Source of the DNA: Manihot esculenta
Taxonomy: Eukaryota; Streptophyta; Magnoliopsida; Malpighiales; Euphorbiaceae
Assembly (NCBI RefSeq): GCF_001659605.2
Contig: NC_035176.2
Span: 19,361,122-19,425,121 of the forward strand
Length of the DNA stretch: 64,000 nt
Direction of reading: 5' to 3'
Position 1 is the first letter of the stretch; each line of letters opens with the position of its first letter. Shown here piece after piece: positions 22,290-34,779 of the stretch. The position numbers and the translations under genes were made by a program. The notes under the pieces are model-generated. The model was not told the DNA's origin and ran no database searches. It saw only the letters and a list, made by a program, of their open reading frames with translations.

Positions 22290-23023
22290 GTAGTTGAGGG
22301 CTATTGGTGACAAGTTCATCCTTGAGATGATATGTTTGTGATGTGATGCATTTCATGAGAGCATGTAATTAATGAACTGTTTTTATTGTTCCTCCTCACT
22401 GGGCTTTAGAGCTCATCCCACTCCCTTAACCCCAGTTTTGCAGGTTCTGAGATAGCTGTGGGAAGGAAGTCAAAGTCAGCAAGAGTACAGAGGAAAGTAA
22501 TGCATGAATGTATGTTTGTAATAGCCTAGTGGACATGATGTAATTAACAGATTAGTTGTCATGTCATGTAGCGATATGTACTGTCAGTTACTGGATAGAC
22601 TTGTGCTTTCTCTAGTGTCTTTGCCATAGTGTGATGTATGATTAATCCCTTTGTACATGTATCCTGTTTTACGTTTCTTGATGAGAAATGTGTGAGTTAG
22701 GCTTAACGTATGGCTTTGATGAAATACCGATGGGATGTGTGACAGATGTAAAGGGTTTCAATCCCTTGACCCACAGCAGATAGTAGTCCCTGGTATAGGC
22801 CCTGAGGGCCATTTCAGATTGACATATCTGACAGCAGCAGTTAAGCCTACAGAGTTTTACAGGATTGTTGAGTCGTTTTGTATCATGTATGGGATTTATC
22901 AGGTACACAGAGAGTATAGTTGGCTGACTACGGGTCCCGGCGGCCTTAAGCCGATCTGGATCCTAGTGCCAGTGATGGTTCGGACCGTTACTAAGGGGTA
23001 CCGGTTTCCGGGTCATTACAGAT

Positions 23024-23035
23024 TGGTATCAGAGC
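23024..23035 (+). other. Primer-binding site of element 3
   Basis: TGGTATCAGAGC, initiator Met tRNA type, 3 bases after the LTR. Confidence 0.9.
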
Positions 23036-23397
23036 ATAGGGCCTCTAGAGTATGATGTGCTGAGTCAGTATACTCAGGGATCAGAGATATCTCACATCGG
23101 AAAGAGGTTAAGATGTTAGAGTTTTAGATCGTTTGAGTACGGTGTGTTGAGCGAAGATGCTCAAGGATTAGATTCCCACATCGGAAAGAGGTGTAGTCTT
23201 GTATAGGGGGGAAAGCACAATAGGTAAACGCATGTCCACTAGGATAGGATGTGGAGTCCTGTCTTGCCTGATGATGTGAAATGCCATGATGAGCTACATG
23301 TGCTATTACTATGTTTGATATGTGCTGAGGATTCATGTGTTCTCACATGGATCATTTGATGATATTTTTGTGTGCTGTTGTGCTTTTCAGAGGCAGG
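23036..23397 (+). other. Untranslated leader of element 3
   Basis: Non-coding. It ends in GTGCTGTTGTGCTTTTCAG, a good 3' splice site, 7 bases before the gag ATG. Confidence 0.6.
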
Positions 23398-24789
23398 ATG
23401 AGAGGAACTCGTCGATCTGCGAGATTGATTGGAGCTCCGCCGGAGAATGAGGACATGGATGTCCATCTCCCTATTCTGCAAAGGGTAACATCAGATAGCT
23501 TAAGTAGAGAAGGTACATCAAGGGACCCGAGAAGGTCTGTTGATGCGAGTAGAAGGGGAGTCGTTCAGAGTGGTATGTCAGGGTTTATGAGAGAAAGAGA
23601 GGAGGAGGAGCAGAGTAGAGAGGGTGCCTTTGGCATGAGCGGATTAGGAGGCGATGTGGGTGAGTCCCAATGAGGCACTCAGGTCTCGAGGTTTGTTCCA
23701 CCTCAGTATCCGCCCTACCAGCGGGGGGCAGAGTACCCGATGAGAGGTACATCAGAGTTGCCTAGATATCACCCATATCCCACCTTTATGCCCTATCCTT
23801 CCTTTTATCCGCCATATCCACCATCATATCCACAGTATACCATGTTTCCACCCTTCTTTGGGTATCCAAGTTTAGCAAACCCTACCTCAGGGACTGTTGC
23901 ACCTCCTCCACCACTAATAGAACCAGTAGCCCCAGTTGTTCAAATACCTAAGCCTAGTTCACCTGGAGGAAGTGGGGTACAGATGACAGACTATATGCGG
24001 TTAGATGTTCCCAAGTTTGAGACTGGTGATGACCCTTTTGAGTATCTCAGAACGGTCAAGATGATAACTGATGAGTTGGGAGCCAGTGAGCGTAGAGCCA
24101 TTCAGATGGCAGGGGTCACATTGAAATGTGAAAAAGCAAGGGAATGGTTCAACCAGTATGTGGACCCGAGGGTAGAAAGCTTATCCTGGGAGCAGTTTGC
24201 TCATGAGTTTGTAGGAGGGGTTTTAGATAGGTCAAGGGCAAGTTCCCATGATATAGTAGATATGGTACAGAAGAGGGAAGCTAGTACCAAACTTGCAGGG
24301 ACAAGTGATGTTACTCTCTCCCCTCTGCCTGAGGCTGATACAAAGAGGAAGAAAGGAGGTAGAGGCCTCAGGAGATCAAAGAAGAATAAGTTCTGGAAGC
24401 AGATCAAGTCTGGTCTGGGAATAGGTGAGGGAGCGAGCTCTGGTTTGAACACCTCCAAATGTCCGAGGTGCGGTAGGCCGCACAAGGGAGTCTGTTTAGT
24501 AGGGACAACAGCATGTTTCAGGTGCGGACAAGAGGGGCACATAGCACGTGAGTGTTCCACCGCCACTTTGCTAACACAGTCCCAGCAGACAGTCTCAGAC
24601 AGAGTGGCTCAGCCAGAAGCTCTAGCCATGGCGCAGGGCAGAGGCAGAAGGAGCGGGATCACTCCTTCTTCCACAGGTTCCCCAGGTGAAGGTCCATCAG
24701 TGCCAGCACGGATCTTCGCTTTGACACAGCAGGAGACTGACACGTCGGACATGGCGGTGACAGGTACTTTTCACTTCCATATGTTTTGA
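23398..24789 (+). pseudogene. Gag of element 3, one in-frame stop
   Basis: Start chosen at 23398 because it follows the conserved CAG acceptor and the same MRG(T/A)RRS start occurs in element 4; codons further upstream read through the leader. TGA at 23671-23673 (probably from an Arg codon) interrupts an otherwise continuous frame. Downstream: a Pro/Tyr-rich stretch (YPTFMPYPSFYPPYPP), part of a capsid domain (VPKFETGDDPFEYLRTVKMI to LSWEQFAHEFVGG) that looks shortened, a basic region, a short knuckle CPRCGRPHKGVC and a CCHC knuckle CFRCGQEGHIAREC. It ends a few codons after the gag/protease border (TSDMAVTGT). Structural protein packaging element RNA; Tekay-like. Confidence 0.88.
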
Positions 24790-25560
24790 TGTGTTTGTTC
24801 ATAGCGACTTTGATGTTTCGCTTTCCTTAGGGCTGTGAGAGCCGTCGAGAGTATGGGTTTGATCACTTCTAGCATTAGAATGTCCTCTTTGGGTCAATAG
24901 ACTCAAGTGTGATCCGTCAGTGGCAGAGTTAGTCTGCCAATAGAGTTGAGTGCGAGTTTTGAGTAGGTGCCTTCCAACTGACCTTGTGGTTCTAGAGTGA
25001 CTGGTTGATGTCATTCTAGGGGTGGATGGGCTAGCTACTCATCGTACTGCCTTAGATAGCAGAGGCAGAGTAGTCAGGCTTTGAGACTAGGATGGATGGA
25101 TCACAGGTAATGTGTGAGGGGACAAAGTAGAGATGCCTAGAAGTTTGTTATCAGCCCTATAGACTCTTAAGCTGTTCAGGAGAGGTTATCAAAGGTTTCT
25201 TGCTTGTGTCAGAAAGCATAGCAGTTAGTCAGATCAGGAGGGGAACCAGTTTTCGTGCCCGCAGCCAGAGAAAAGTTTTAGATATTTACCCAGATAAGTC
25301 ATCAGGTTTACCATCTGCGAAGAGAATAGAGTGGGAGATAGGAATGGTGCCTAGACCCATCATTCCTAGTCTTCTCTGCAGGATGGCACCAGTAGAATAA
25401 ATGAGATAGTAAAAGTCAAACGAATAGTAGCTAGTGGTGAGTAAGCTAGGAAAATGTTCGAGAGTGTTGCTATGAGATGCTATGGCCTTGGATTTTATCC
25501 AGGTATAGGGAGAGTGATCTCTCATCTCCAAGTACAGCCCTCAAGGATAATAAAGTCAGA
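24790..25560 (+). pseudogene. Decayed protease region, module 1 (element 3)
   Basis: Scrambled frames retain RAVESMGLI, TDLVVLE and DVILGVDGLATHRT, which resemble the gypsy aspartic protease segment leading to DVILGMDWL. The active-site DSGA is not seen. Many stops. Confidence 0.65.
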
Positions 25561-25740
25561 GAACAGAGTAAGAAACAGAGTAAGAAAAGAATAAAAGTAA
25601 GAGAAAAATAAAGGAAATAGAGTAGATTAAGGAAAAGAGAAGATTAAGTAAACCCGAATAGAACAGAGAAAGAAAAGAGTAAGAATAAGTGTAAGTTCAG
25701 GAGGCGATTTCAGTTTAATCTGGGATTAAGTGGTAGTTGA
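25561..25740 (+). other. Purine-rich spacer in element 3
   Basis: GAGAACAGAGTAAGAAA-type purine-rich low-complexity sequence between the two protease-like modules. No coding. Confidence 0.6.
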
Positions 25741-26290
25741 GGCTAAGGACAGGGTTAGCCGTCCATTAGTAAGTTCCCGAGAGAAGTTCCGTTAGCTTTA
25801 GCTCGGATCTTCACCCTGACTCAGTAGGAAGCTATCACATCGAACACAGTGACGTCAGGTATGTTCACTTGTAGATGTTCGGATGTGTATGCTGTTTGTT
25901 TTGAACCCGCGTGTTTCTCCTTCCTTGTGGCTTAGTGAGCTGTTAATAGAGTGGGTTGAAGACTTCTAGGCTTTGTTTTCTCTGGGTTAGTGGACCCGAG
26001 TATGATCCATCTGAGGCAGAGTCAGTCAGTCAGAGCAGTTAGCGGTTGGAGTGAGTAGAGACTATCCAGCTGACCTTATGGTTCTAGAGTTGACTAGTTG
26101 ATGTCATTCTAGGGCGGATTGGCTACTTACTCATTGTACTACTTGTGTCTGTGTCTGTAGAAACAAGGTAAGAGAGTTCAGAGGCTAAGATGGATCAGAG
26201 ATAGTCCTTGAAAGGGACAGAGTATAGGTGCCTAGAGGTTTGATGTCAGCCCAGTAAGCTCAACGGTACACAGGAAAGGGTATCAGAGGG
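25741..26290 (+). pseudogene. Decayed gag-end/protease region, module 2 (element 3)
   Basis: A diverged second copy of 24675-25150: the gag end (CACGGATCTTCGCTTTGAC matched by CTCGGATCTTCACCCTGAC; GACACGTCGGAC matched by ATCACATCGAAC), then TTATGGTTCTAGAG and TTGATGTCATTCTAGGG in the same order. This indicates a tandem duplication of the gag/protease border. Confidence 0.65.
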
Positions 26291-26479
26291 GTCTAACTCT
26301 TGTGAGCGAGTTTAGGAGTCAGATCAGGGAATCAGCCTCAACGCCCATTGCTAGTGAGTTCATGGTTGTCCCAGACGAGCTGTCAGGTTTTCCATCTGTT
26401 AGGGAGTCAGAGTTTGGAATAGGAGTGGTGTCTGGACGCGGAACCATTTCTTTCCTTCTTTCTTTCTACCCTACAGCAT

Positions 26480-26710
26480 GGCACCTGAAAAGAGAGCATA
26501 GTCAGCATAGTATAGAGAAGCTTGGTAGAAAAAGGTTATCCGACCTAGTACCTCACCCTGGAATGTTCCAGTGTGTGCCAGTGTTAGTGTGAGAAACGAA
26601 GGATGAAACCTTACGATTTTGTAACGACTGTGAGCAGTTGAACAAAATCCCTACCAAGGACAGGATTAATGGTCTGTGGAGACAGCGAGTAGGAGCTGTT
26701 TATCCTCCAC
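26480..26710 (+). pseudogene. Reverse transcriptase N-terminal remnant (element 3)
   Basis: In shifting frames: VIRPSTSPW.VPV, then KDETLRFCNDCEQLNK, matching the start of the gypsy RT domain. The catalytic YVDD box is absent. The corresponding part of element 4 (52870-53010, minus) is very similar in DNA and shares the altered residues after SPW. Confidence 0.7.
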
Positions 26711-27268
26711 AATAGATCTACGAGTTGGGAACTCGATGGTGAGAGGTAGAGAGAGAGAGGTAAAACAAACAAGTATAGTAAAGGAGAAGAAAGGCAAGTA
26801 AAGATTAGAGTGCGCAGCAAAAGCATAGAATAGTGCAGAAAATCAGAGAAGTGTGTTGTAAGAGAACGCGGCATAGAGGCCAAGTTCTGTAACCTGAGTT
26901 CCATGTCGAGGCATACGTGAGAGAGAGAGAGTTAAAGCTATAGGCAAGGCATCTAGCATTTCCTTCGAGGTATAGCTCCTCTGACCGGGTTGAATAAAGA
27001 GAAGTAAAGGTTAGTGTAACCAGAATAGTGTGACTAAAGTTGAGAAAAAAAAAAGAGGAAAAGTTAGTAGTCAGATGAAAGAATCAAGTCAGTTGGGTAC
27101 TGACAACAGTAAGAAGCAGTCAGTATAGAGTGTGGACACAGATTAAGCCGATAACAGGTAGCAGAGTCAGGGAATGTAGATAACCCGGGAGTTTGACTCC
27201 AGTAATATCTGTGTCTCTTCTCAGAGGAAAGTGTTAGGCTTTCCTTAATTGCTTATTTGTTTGTTTTT
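26711..27268 (+). other. Unrecognisable pol remainder of element 3
   Basis: Purine-rich, no protein motif. RNase H and integrase expected here are missing or beyond recognition. Confidence 0.55.
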
Positions 27269-27305
27269 AACATTCGAGGACGAATGTTTTTAAAGGGGGG
27301 AAGAT
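27269..27305 (+). other. Stem-loop and polypurine tract of element 3
   Basis: Perfect inverted repeat AACATTCG-AGGA-CGAATGTT followed by AAAGGGGGGAAGAT immediately before the 3' LTR. Confidence 0.85.
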
Positions 27306-29709
27306 TGTAATACCCGGCTACGTCAAACATCGGAAATTCTACCGTCCGGTGGAATTCGGGGATGTCAAAGATTTCTCGAAGGGTATTAGACAGATGTTCT
27401 AACGTATTTGTACTGTTTTAAAGTGTTTTAACGGTTTGATTAAGAAAATAGTTGAATTTGAAGAGGAAAGGCTTTGGGGACAAAGGCCAGGTTCGGCCGC
27501 CGAAGGTTAAGTTCGGCCGCCGAAAGTGCCCACTGTTCGGCACCCGAAACTCAAGTTCGGCCCCCGAATGTTGCATGGTTTTGCATGCGTTTCGGCAGCC
27601 GAAGCTGAGCTGGTCAGCCAGCCCTTGTGCACTCCTCAGTCGGTGAAATGGCCAGGTGTTGCTTCCAAATCACAGACAGAGGATTAGGCCACGTCTCCCA
27701 TGACTCATCTGCAAGCTTTTATCAACTTATGCAGAGGGTTGGTTGTGTCTAAGTGGTTTGCAAGGTTTTGAGAAAAAAGAAGAGTTTTAGAGGTTTGGTG
27801 AAGGTGAAGTCGTGGTGGCCATTGTTCAGTGTTTCGGTTGTCCCAGCTTTTGGTTTCAAGAGGTAAGGAAAGCTTTGAACTTGTTTTCATAGTTTATGAG
27901 CAGTGTTTAAGAAGGTTAAAGGTAGAGTTGTGCTATAGGTTTTCAAGGTTAGTTTTTGATGTTTTTAATGGTGTAAGCATGTTTATATGTATGTTTGTTG
28001 TTTGTGTTGGGGTTGTTAGGTAGTTTTAGACCCCTTTGAACATATACTTAAGTATATGTGAGTTGAGGGAGGAGGTATGCATGTTTTGCGAGTAAGAAGT
28101 GGATGAAGGAGGGAGGTTGCCGTCGGGGCTGAGTTCTGGATGAACTCAGGTTCGGCAGCCGAAGGAGCATTCGGCCGCCGAACCCCTTGCATGGTGGCTT
28201 AGGCTGCCACAGCTTGCCCCCGAGTGTTTTTGAGGTTCGGCTCTGTTTAGGGGATTCGGCCGCCGAAGGTGCCGCCGAAGGTTAGAGACTTTCGTCTCTG
28301 GAGTGAGTTTTAGCCCCCGAACCTTGCCCCCGAAAGGGTTCGGCAGCTGAAAGTGGAGATTCGGCCGCCGAAGGTACTTGAGTTTCGGCTCTGGAGAGGA
28401 CATTCGGCCGCCGAACCTGTCGCCGAAAGTGTTCTGTCCAGCCTTCCTTTGCTTGTTTTGCCTGCATGTGTTGAGGTGTTCTAGAGGGGTTTTGGGGAAC
28501 TGTTTTATCAGTGGCATAAAGTATGTGTGGTGCCTCATTTACATCCTCCATTGTAGGATTGGACCCGAGGAACCGCAGAGTTTAGCAGTCGTAGCGGTCT
28601 CAGAGTAGAGGTAGCCCAGAGTTAGCCAAGCAGTGGCTACAGGTGAGTGGAACTAACTGTACTATTTTACATTCAGAAATGACACGCCTCGAGCATGATC
28701 CATGCATCATAAAATGCCATGTTATGTATTAGGTTGTATTCCATTAGATTCCACGAATATGCTGCATTGCATAAGTTGATATTTGTGTGGATGAATGTTG
28801 GATGATCCTTAGCCCTTGATAGAGCACAGATACAGAGTTATGGCATGAGATAGCCATACCAGGTCGCCCCTGGATAGGCCAGGTCGCTCCTGGTACTACA
28901 GTCAGAGCACAGAGCAGAGATAAGAGAAGACCAGGTGATGACATCGTCTCCCTGGCACAATTGGTCAGATTATCACATGTAGTTGAGGGCTATTGGTGAC
29001 AAGTTCATCCTTGAGATGATATGTTTGTGATGTGATGCATTTCATGAGAGCATGTAATTAATGAACTTTTTTTATTGTTCCTCCTCACTGGGCTTTAGAG
29101 CTCATCCCACTCCCTTAACCCCAGTTTTGCAGGTTCTGAGATAGCTGTGGGAAGGAAGTCAAAGTCAGCAAGAGTACAGAGGAAAGTAATGCATGAATGT
29201 ATGTTTGTAATAGCATAGTGGACATGATGTAATTAACAGATTAGTTGTCATGTCATGTAGCGATATGTACTGTCAGTTACTGGATAGACTTGTGCTTTCT
29301 CTAGTGTCTTTGCCATAGTGTGATGTATGATTAATCCCTTTGTACATGTATCCTGTTTTACGTTTCTTGATGAGAAATGTGTGAGTTAGGCTTAACGTAT
29401 GGCTTTGATGAAATACCGATGGGATGTGTGACAGATGTAAAGGGTTTCAATCCCTTGACCCACAGCAGATAGTAGTCCCTGGTATAGGCCCTGAGGGCCA
29501 TTTCAGATTGACATATCTGACAGCAGCAGTTAAGCCTACAGAGTTTTACAGGATTGTTGAGTCGTTTTGTATCATGTATGGGATTTATCAGGTACACAGA
29601 GAGTATAGTTGGCTGACTACGGGTCCCGGCGGCCTTAAGCCGATCTGGATCCTAGTGCCAGTGATGGTTCGGACCGTTACTAAGGGGTACCGGTTTCCGG
29701 GTCATTACA
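27306..29709 (+). repeat. 3' LTR of element 3
   Basis: 2404 bp, collinear with the 5' LTR apart from the 69-bp duplication. It repeats the palindromes and splice-like sites. Confidence 0.94.
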
Positions 29710-31176
29710 CTTTCCGTATCATATCATATCATAACATCTCGAGGGCCAGTGGGTCAACCAATATCCATCCACATCAACAGTAAATTATGCAATGAATCAT
29801 ATTCGTGAATTCTAATGCAAGCATCCTATATAAACATGACATTCGTGATGCATGAACATGCTTAAAAGTTTAGTTACTTTAAAACAATAGATTAGTTTAG
29901 TTTTACTCACCTCTGGCTGACACTCACCTAACAATGACGCAACTAACTCACTGAAGGCCTCTACGGTCTCCCAGGTCCGATTCTACATAGATGGACTCAA
30001 ATGAGGGACCAAGCATAATTATTACATGACTCTAAACAACTCCCCAAAAACATACCAAAACATGCACATAAAACAAGCAAAGGAAAGCTGGGCAGGAGAC
30101 TTTCGGCGGCAGGTTCGGCGGCCGAAGGTCCCTCACAGATCCAAAAGTCAGGGACTTTCGGGGGCAGGTTCGGTGGCCTAAACTCCATACAGATCTGAAA
30201 GTCAGGGACTTTCGAGGGTGGGTTCGGCGGCCGAAACCCCATCACAGATCCGAAAGTCATGCTTTCGGAGGCAGGTTAGGCGGCCAAAAGGCTGCCTCCA
30301 CAAGCAGGTTCGGCAGCCGAACCTTGCTTCGACGGCCAAACCTGGGTTCTCCAGCAAGGCAGAACCCGATTCTGCCCTATGTACTCAGCCACTAAAACTC
30401 TCAAATCCTCACAGCCAACTCCTCAAAACATGCATACTCACTCAAACATGCATAAGGGGCTTAAAAACTAGCCTAAACCCCAACAAACAATAATAAAAAA
30501 ACAACACAAGAGCAAACATTCATTAATAATCCAACTCAAACCCTAAAACTTTAGATCTAACCATTTCATGCATTATTAACCCTTTACCCCTTCTTAAAAC
30601 TTGATTAAAACATAAGAAAAACAAGGATCTAGGCTTACCTCTTGGAGATCTAAGGGTAGCAGCAACCCAAACTTGGAGATGAGAGAAAAACGATCTCCAG
30701 AGATCTCCGAGGTTTAAAAACTTGAATTCAAGCTCAAATCTTCAAAAACAAAAGGAAACTCGTGATTTTCTTAAGAGATTTGAAGGAAAAACCACAAAAG
30801 CATCAAAGGGTGGCAAAGACTCACCTCTGCCCGAAAATGGAGAGAAAAACTTTCTCATTTTCGGGCTGAAGGTCTCTTATAGGTGGCTGGATAAACCACC
30901 TTCGGGGGCCGAAAGGGGAGGTCCCGCGGCTGCACCACCTTCGGCGGCCAAACTTAAGGTTCGGCGGCCGAACCTGGGTTTTCCTTTCAAAACTATTTTC
31001 TTCAAAACTCTTTTCTTTCTTTCTTAAAACCTTAAAATTTTCAAAATTCATTTTATAAAAAAACTATATTTTACCCTTCCTAAAGAGATTTCAGCTTTAG
31101 GATTTCGGATTCCAACGGAGATTCCGTCGGAAGATTGAAATTCCGACGTTGGAGTCTAGCCGGGTATTACACAAGT

Positions 31177-31774
31177 AGTTGAACACTTTTCCTTCCAAGC
31201 ATCATATGCCTCACGGTCCTGTTTTTGATGGACTGTATTGTCCTTTTCTAGTATTTCTAAAATTAGATTAAGAGTTTTTAGAGAGTTTTTGTTCCTCGAG
31301 CATATATTGGATTTTTTGACTTCAGGTTCCATAATTATTCTCATTTAACTTATATTTTTTATTAAGATCAGCTATAAAGTTTTAGAAGCAAAAGTATTTT
31401 TATTTTAAATTAGATATATTTATGTACATAAATTAATGTCTTAGTTCATACATACATTAGCCTTAATAATAATTAATTATGTCATTAATTATCTTACATT
31501 AGATTTAGAGTCGAAAGTTCAATATATTCTCTATTATCATCTAAAATTCTAATGTATTATAAAAATTACACAATTAATTATATTAAGATTTATATATTAA
31601 ATTACTCATAATTTAAGAGCTTATAAATTTATGATAGATATACAATATCATTAACACATTAATATCAATATATGATATTAAATATATAATAAATAATAAT
31701 AATTCATGAAAAAAAAATGTAATATTTAAATTTATGAAACCAATAATAAAAAATATTATTCATCATAATATTAT
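31177..31774 (-). other. Copia gag/leader remnant, copy 1 continued
   Basis: Homologous to 40668-41265 and 49262-49740. No open frame. It is interrupted at 31774 by solo LTR 2. Confidence 0.6.
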
Positions 31775-33907
31775 TGTAACGACTCGGAAACCGGACCGCT
31801 ACCGGCGCTAAGATTCAGATCGACTTAAGGTCGCCGGAACCCGTAGCAAGCCTAACATACATCCTGTTATACCTGATGAAATCCCATACATGATCATACA
31901 TTTACATAAAAACTTAAACTTTTCATATACCAAGCTTGACCTACGCATGCATCATAACTGTAAACATAAAAAAACCCCATACTAGAGCTCTCATCAAATG
32001 CTCTAGTAGGGTCAACATCTCATACATCAAGCTTGGTTCAACACATCTCATCATTAAAAATATTTACATAAAGATCATGTATAAAAGGGATTACAATCTA
32101 TCAATAGGGCCAAACACAATACTATCCACAATACATTACATGTCCACTACTAATCTATTACATCATGCTATACCAAAACTCTGATGACTCTCCCACAGCT
32201 ACCTGTGCTCCTGCAAACCTGGGGGTTAGGGGAAAGGGGTGAGCTACTAAAGCCCAGTGAGCAGAACAGTAAAAACAGTTTATAAACATATGCCATCATG
32301 AAATGCATCACAACACAAGTAAATCACCTTAAGATGGTATTGTCACCAATAGCCCTCTACATATGCAATAAATGCCCGACCCTCGACGGAGCTCCTCAGG
32401 ACTTCCTCTTAAACATAATATAACATGTCCAACTGTGCCAGGGGCGTAGAATGGGCAAGCTCTAGTCTTTCCCTTACATCGTGCCAAGGGCGTAGAATGG
32501 GCAAACCCTGGTCTTTCCGTATCATATCATCACATATTATATCATCGCATATCATATCATACCATATCGAGGGATAATGGATCATCCAATATCCATCCAC
32601 ATCAACAATAAATAATGCAATGCGTCATATTCGTGAATTCTAATGCAAACAACGTATTACATATCATGATGCATGAACATGCTTAAAAGTTTGATTGCTT
32701 TGAGAATAAAAGAAGTTTTGTTCTACTCACCTCTGGCTCACTCTGGAACAGCTAACTCACTGCTGATCACCTCGGTTCCTCAGGTCCGATCCTACACAGG
32801 TGGACTCAAATGAGGGACCAAACATACTCTAACATGACTCTAAACATCTCTCCAAAAATCCCCTAAAACATCATAAAACATGCATAGAAAACAGGCAAAG
32901 GAAGGCTGGGCAAGGGACTTTCGGCGGCAGGTTCGGTGGCTGAAGGTCCCTACAGATCCGAAAGTCACTAACCTTCAGGGGCAGGTTCGGTGGCCGAAAC
33001 TCCCCTCCAGATCCGAAAGTCCAACTTTCGGGGGCGAGTTTAGGCGGCCAAAACTGCCTCTCCTGGCAGGTTCGGCGGCCGAACCTTGCTTCGGCTGCCG
33101 AACCTGGGCCCTCCTGGGTGGCAGAACCCGATTCTGCCATTATGCCCCAAGCCACCAAAACTCCCACAACATACATCCAACTATTCTAAAACATGCGTAA
33201 ACACATTTTCAAGCACATAGGGGCATAAAACTAGCCTAAACCCCAATAAACACCAACATAGCATCACATTTATCATTAAACTAACATAAACCCTAACATT
33301 TAGATCTACTCTAAACATGTATTAAACACCCTTAAAACCTCTTAAAACTTACTTAAAACATATAAAGAGGTATGGATCTACACTTATCTCTTGAAGACTC
33401 TTGAAGATCGAGAGGAGATGCAATCCAAACTTGGAGATTAGGAGAATAGGTCTTCGAAGGTCTCCAAACTTCTAAAACCTTGATCTTAGTTCAAAAATCT
33501 TCAAAACAAGGAAAAATCTTATCAAAAACTTGAAGGATTTGAAGGAAAATATAAAATCAACCATGGAAGGGCAGATCCTCACCTATGCCCGAAGATGGAG
33601 AGAGAAAACTCGCCCATTTTCGGACTGAGGGCCTTTTATAGGTGGCTGGCCAGACCACCTTCGGGGGGCCAAAGGTGCCTCCGCAGCAGAACTATGTTCG
33701 GCGGCCAAACCTGGGCTTTTCCTCCATGGCATTTTCTTTCAAAACTTGATTTTCTTTCTTCATTAAAACCATAAAACATATGAAAACATTTTGTGAAAAC
33801 CTTATTTTTCACCTTTCTAAGGGATTCCGACCTTAGGATTCCATATTCCAACGGAGATTCCGCCGGAAGGTTGGAATTCAGATGCCGGAGCTTAGCCGGG
33901 TATTATA
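31775..33907 (-). mobile_element. Tekay-like solo LTR 2
   Basis: 2133 bp, TGTAACGACTCGG to GCCGGGTATTATA (terminal CA changed to TA), with target duplication ATTAT at 31770-31774 and 33908-33912. Copy 2 keeps the empty site near 41264. On its own strand: TATA 33632-33640, donor ATAG|GTGAGG near 33585, leader exon 32731-32791, palindrome 33071-33083. Confidence 0.92.
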
Positions 33908-34779
33908 ATTATCCACAAAAGTAAGGAAAAAAATTTAATCCTACAACAATAACATTAATCCTGAAAGAACTATATAGTCTAACATAGACTTTAGTCACTA
34001 GAATAGACGCTTTAAGAAATTAGTAAATATTATATTCTGGTTTATTCATATTATGATCTAACTTTAGGAAGTTTTAACTTAATAGTATATCAACTATCAA
34101 GACTTATTAGTCTCTTCAAAAAACTTACCATCTTATTTGTAATCTACTTGAAATATTCACAGATGAATTTGATTACTAGGCATCTGTAAGATTTATTTGC
34201 CTTCTTCCTGTTGGTCTTTTAGGTTAGAATTAGGCAATATTATGCTTAAAGCCATATATTTCTCTGTCTTGTAAGAGGCCACCGTTCCAAATGATTATTT
34301 ACATTTTGATATACAAATAGATGATAAAATGCACTAAACAGTCTAACTCATCTAAAGTATGTAGGATCTATTTTTGAGACAATTAGTCATCTAATCATCT
34401 TCTCTACCTCAACTCTAGTCAGCAGAATTTATCGTATGGGATTTACATTACTTGTACCCTACTGAGAGTTCATATCATATTTCTATACACATAGAGAAAA
34501 AAAAATAAAGGTTAGAAAAATAATAAATAAAACATGATAGTGACAAAAATAAAATAAAAAAATCTGGATATTTTTTTAAAAGTTAAATTATTTAACAATA
34601 ATTAAATAAGGTAAAATATCTTTTTAAACCCCTAATAATTATTCAAATATTCACTTAAACTCCTCACAGATTTTTTGGTCTATCGAAATACTTGAGTAAA
34701 CAATAAAGGTTATTTAACTCTTAATTATAATTAAATAAGATTAAATTAAATAAGTTATAATCACGTGATTGGCACACTC

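Larger units (their letters stand above)
20548..23020 (+). repeat. 5' LTR of element 3
   Basis: TGTAATACCCGG to GGGTCATTACA. Palindromes at 20734 and 20754 (U3) and at 21412, 21497, 21602 and 21645. Donor GAG|GTAAGG has GT at 21105, acceptor CATTGTAG ends at 21798, leader exon 21799-21884 has donor ACAG|GTGAGT, and acceptor TTTTGCAG ends at 22443. Confidence 0.94.
20548..29709 (+). mobile_element. Young Tekay-like LTR retrotransposon with decayed pol (element 3)
   Basis: LTRs 20548-23020 (2473 bp) and 27306-29709 (2404 bp); target duplication CTTTC at 20543-20547 and 29710-29714. The LTRs differ by one 69-bp tandem duplication and, by eye, only a handful of substitutions, so the insertion is recent. 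Gag is nearly complete (one stop), but protease and RT are badly decayed and RNase H and integrase are not recognisable. Because the LTRs are so similar while pol is so degraded, pol was already dead when this copy moved; it is probably non-autonomous. It lies inside solo LTR 1, in the opposite orientation. Confidence 0.94.
11229..31171 (-). mobile_element. Tekay-like solo LTR 1, interrupted by two elements
   Basis: A single minus-strand LTR of about 2.2 kb, in three pieces: 11229-11613, 20201-20547 and 29715-31171. It starts TGTAACAACCCAG and ends GCCGGGTATTACA on the plus strand. The 5-bp target duplication CAAGT lies at 11224-11228 and 31172-31176. Copy 2 has the uninterrupted site near 40667. 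There is no internal region, so it arose by recombination between two LTRs. On its own strand it has TATA near 30875-30881, a leader exon 29911-29982 with consensus splice sites, and palindromes at 30114, 30223 and 30960. Confidence 0.93.

Noticed and set aside
20548..29709. Recent segmental duplication of 20.6-23.0 kb and 27.3-29.7 kb
   Set aside because: The two near-identical segments are the LTRs of one element: primer-binding site, gag, polypurine tract and CTTTC target duplications fit.
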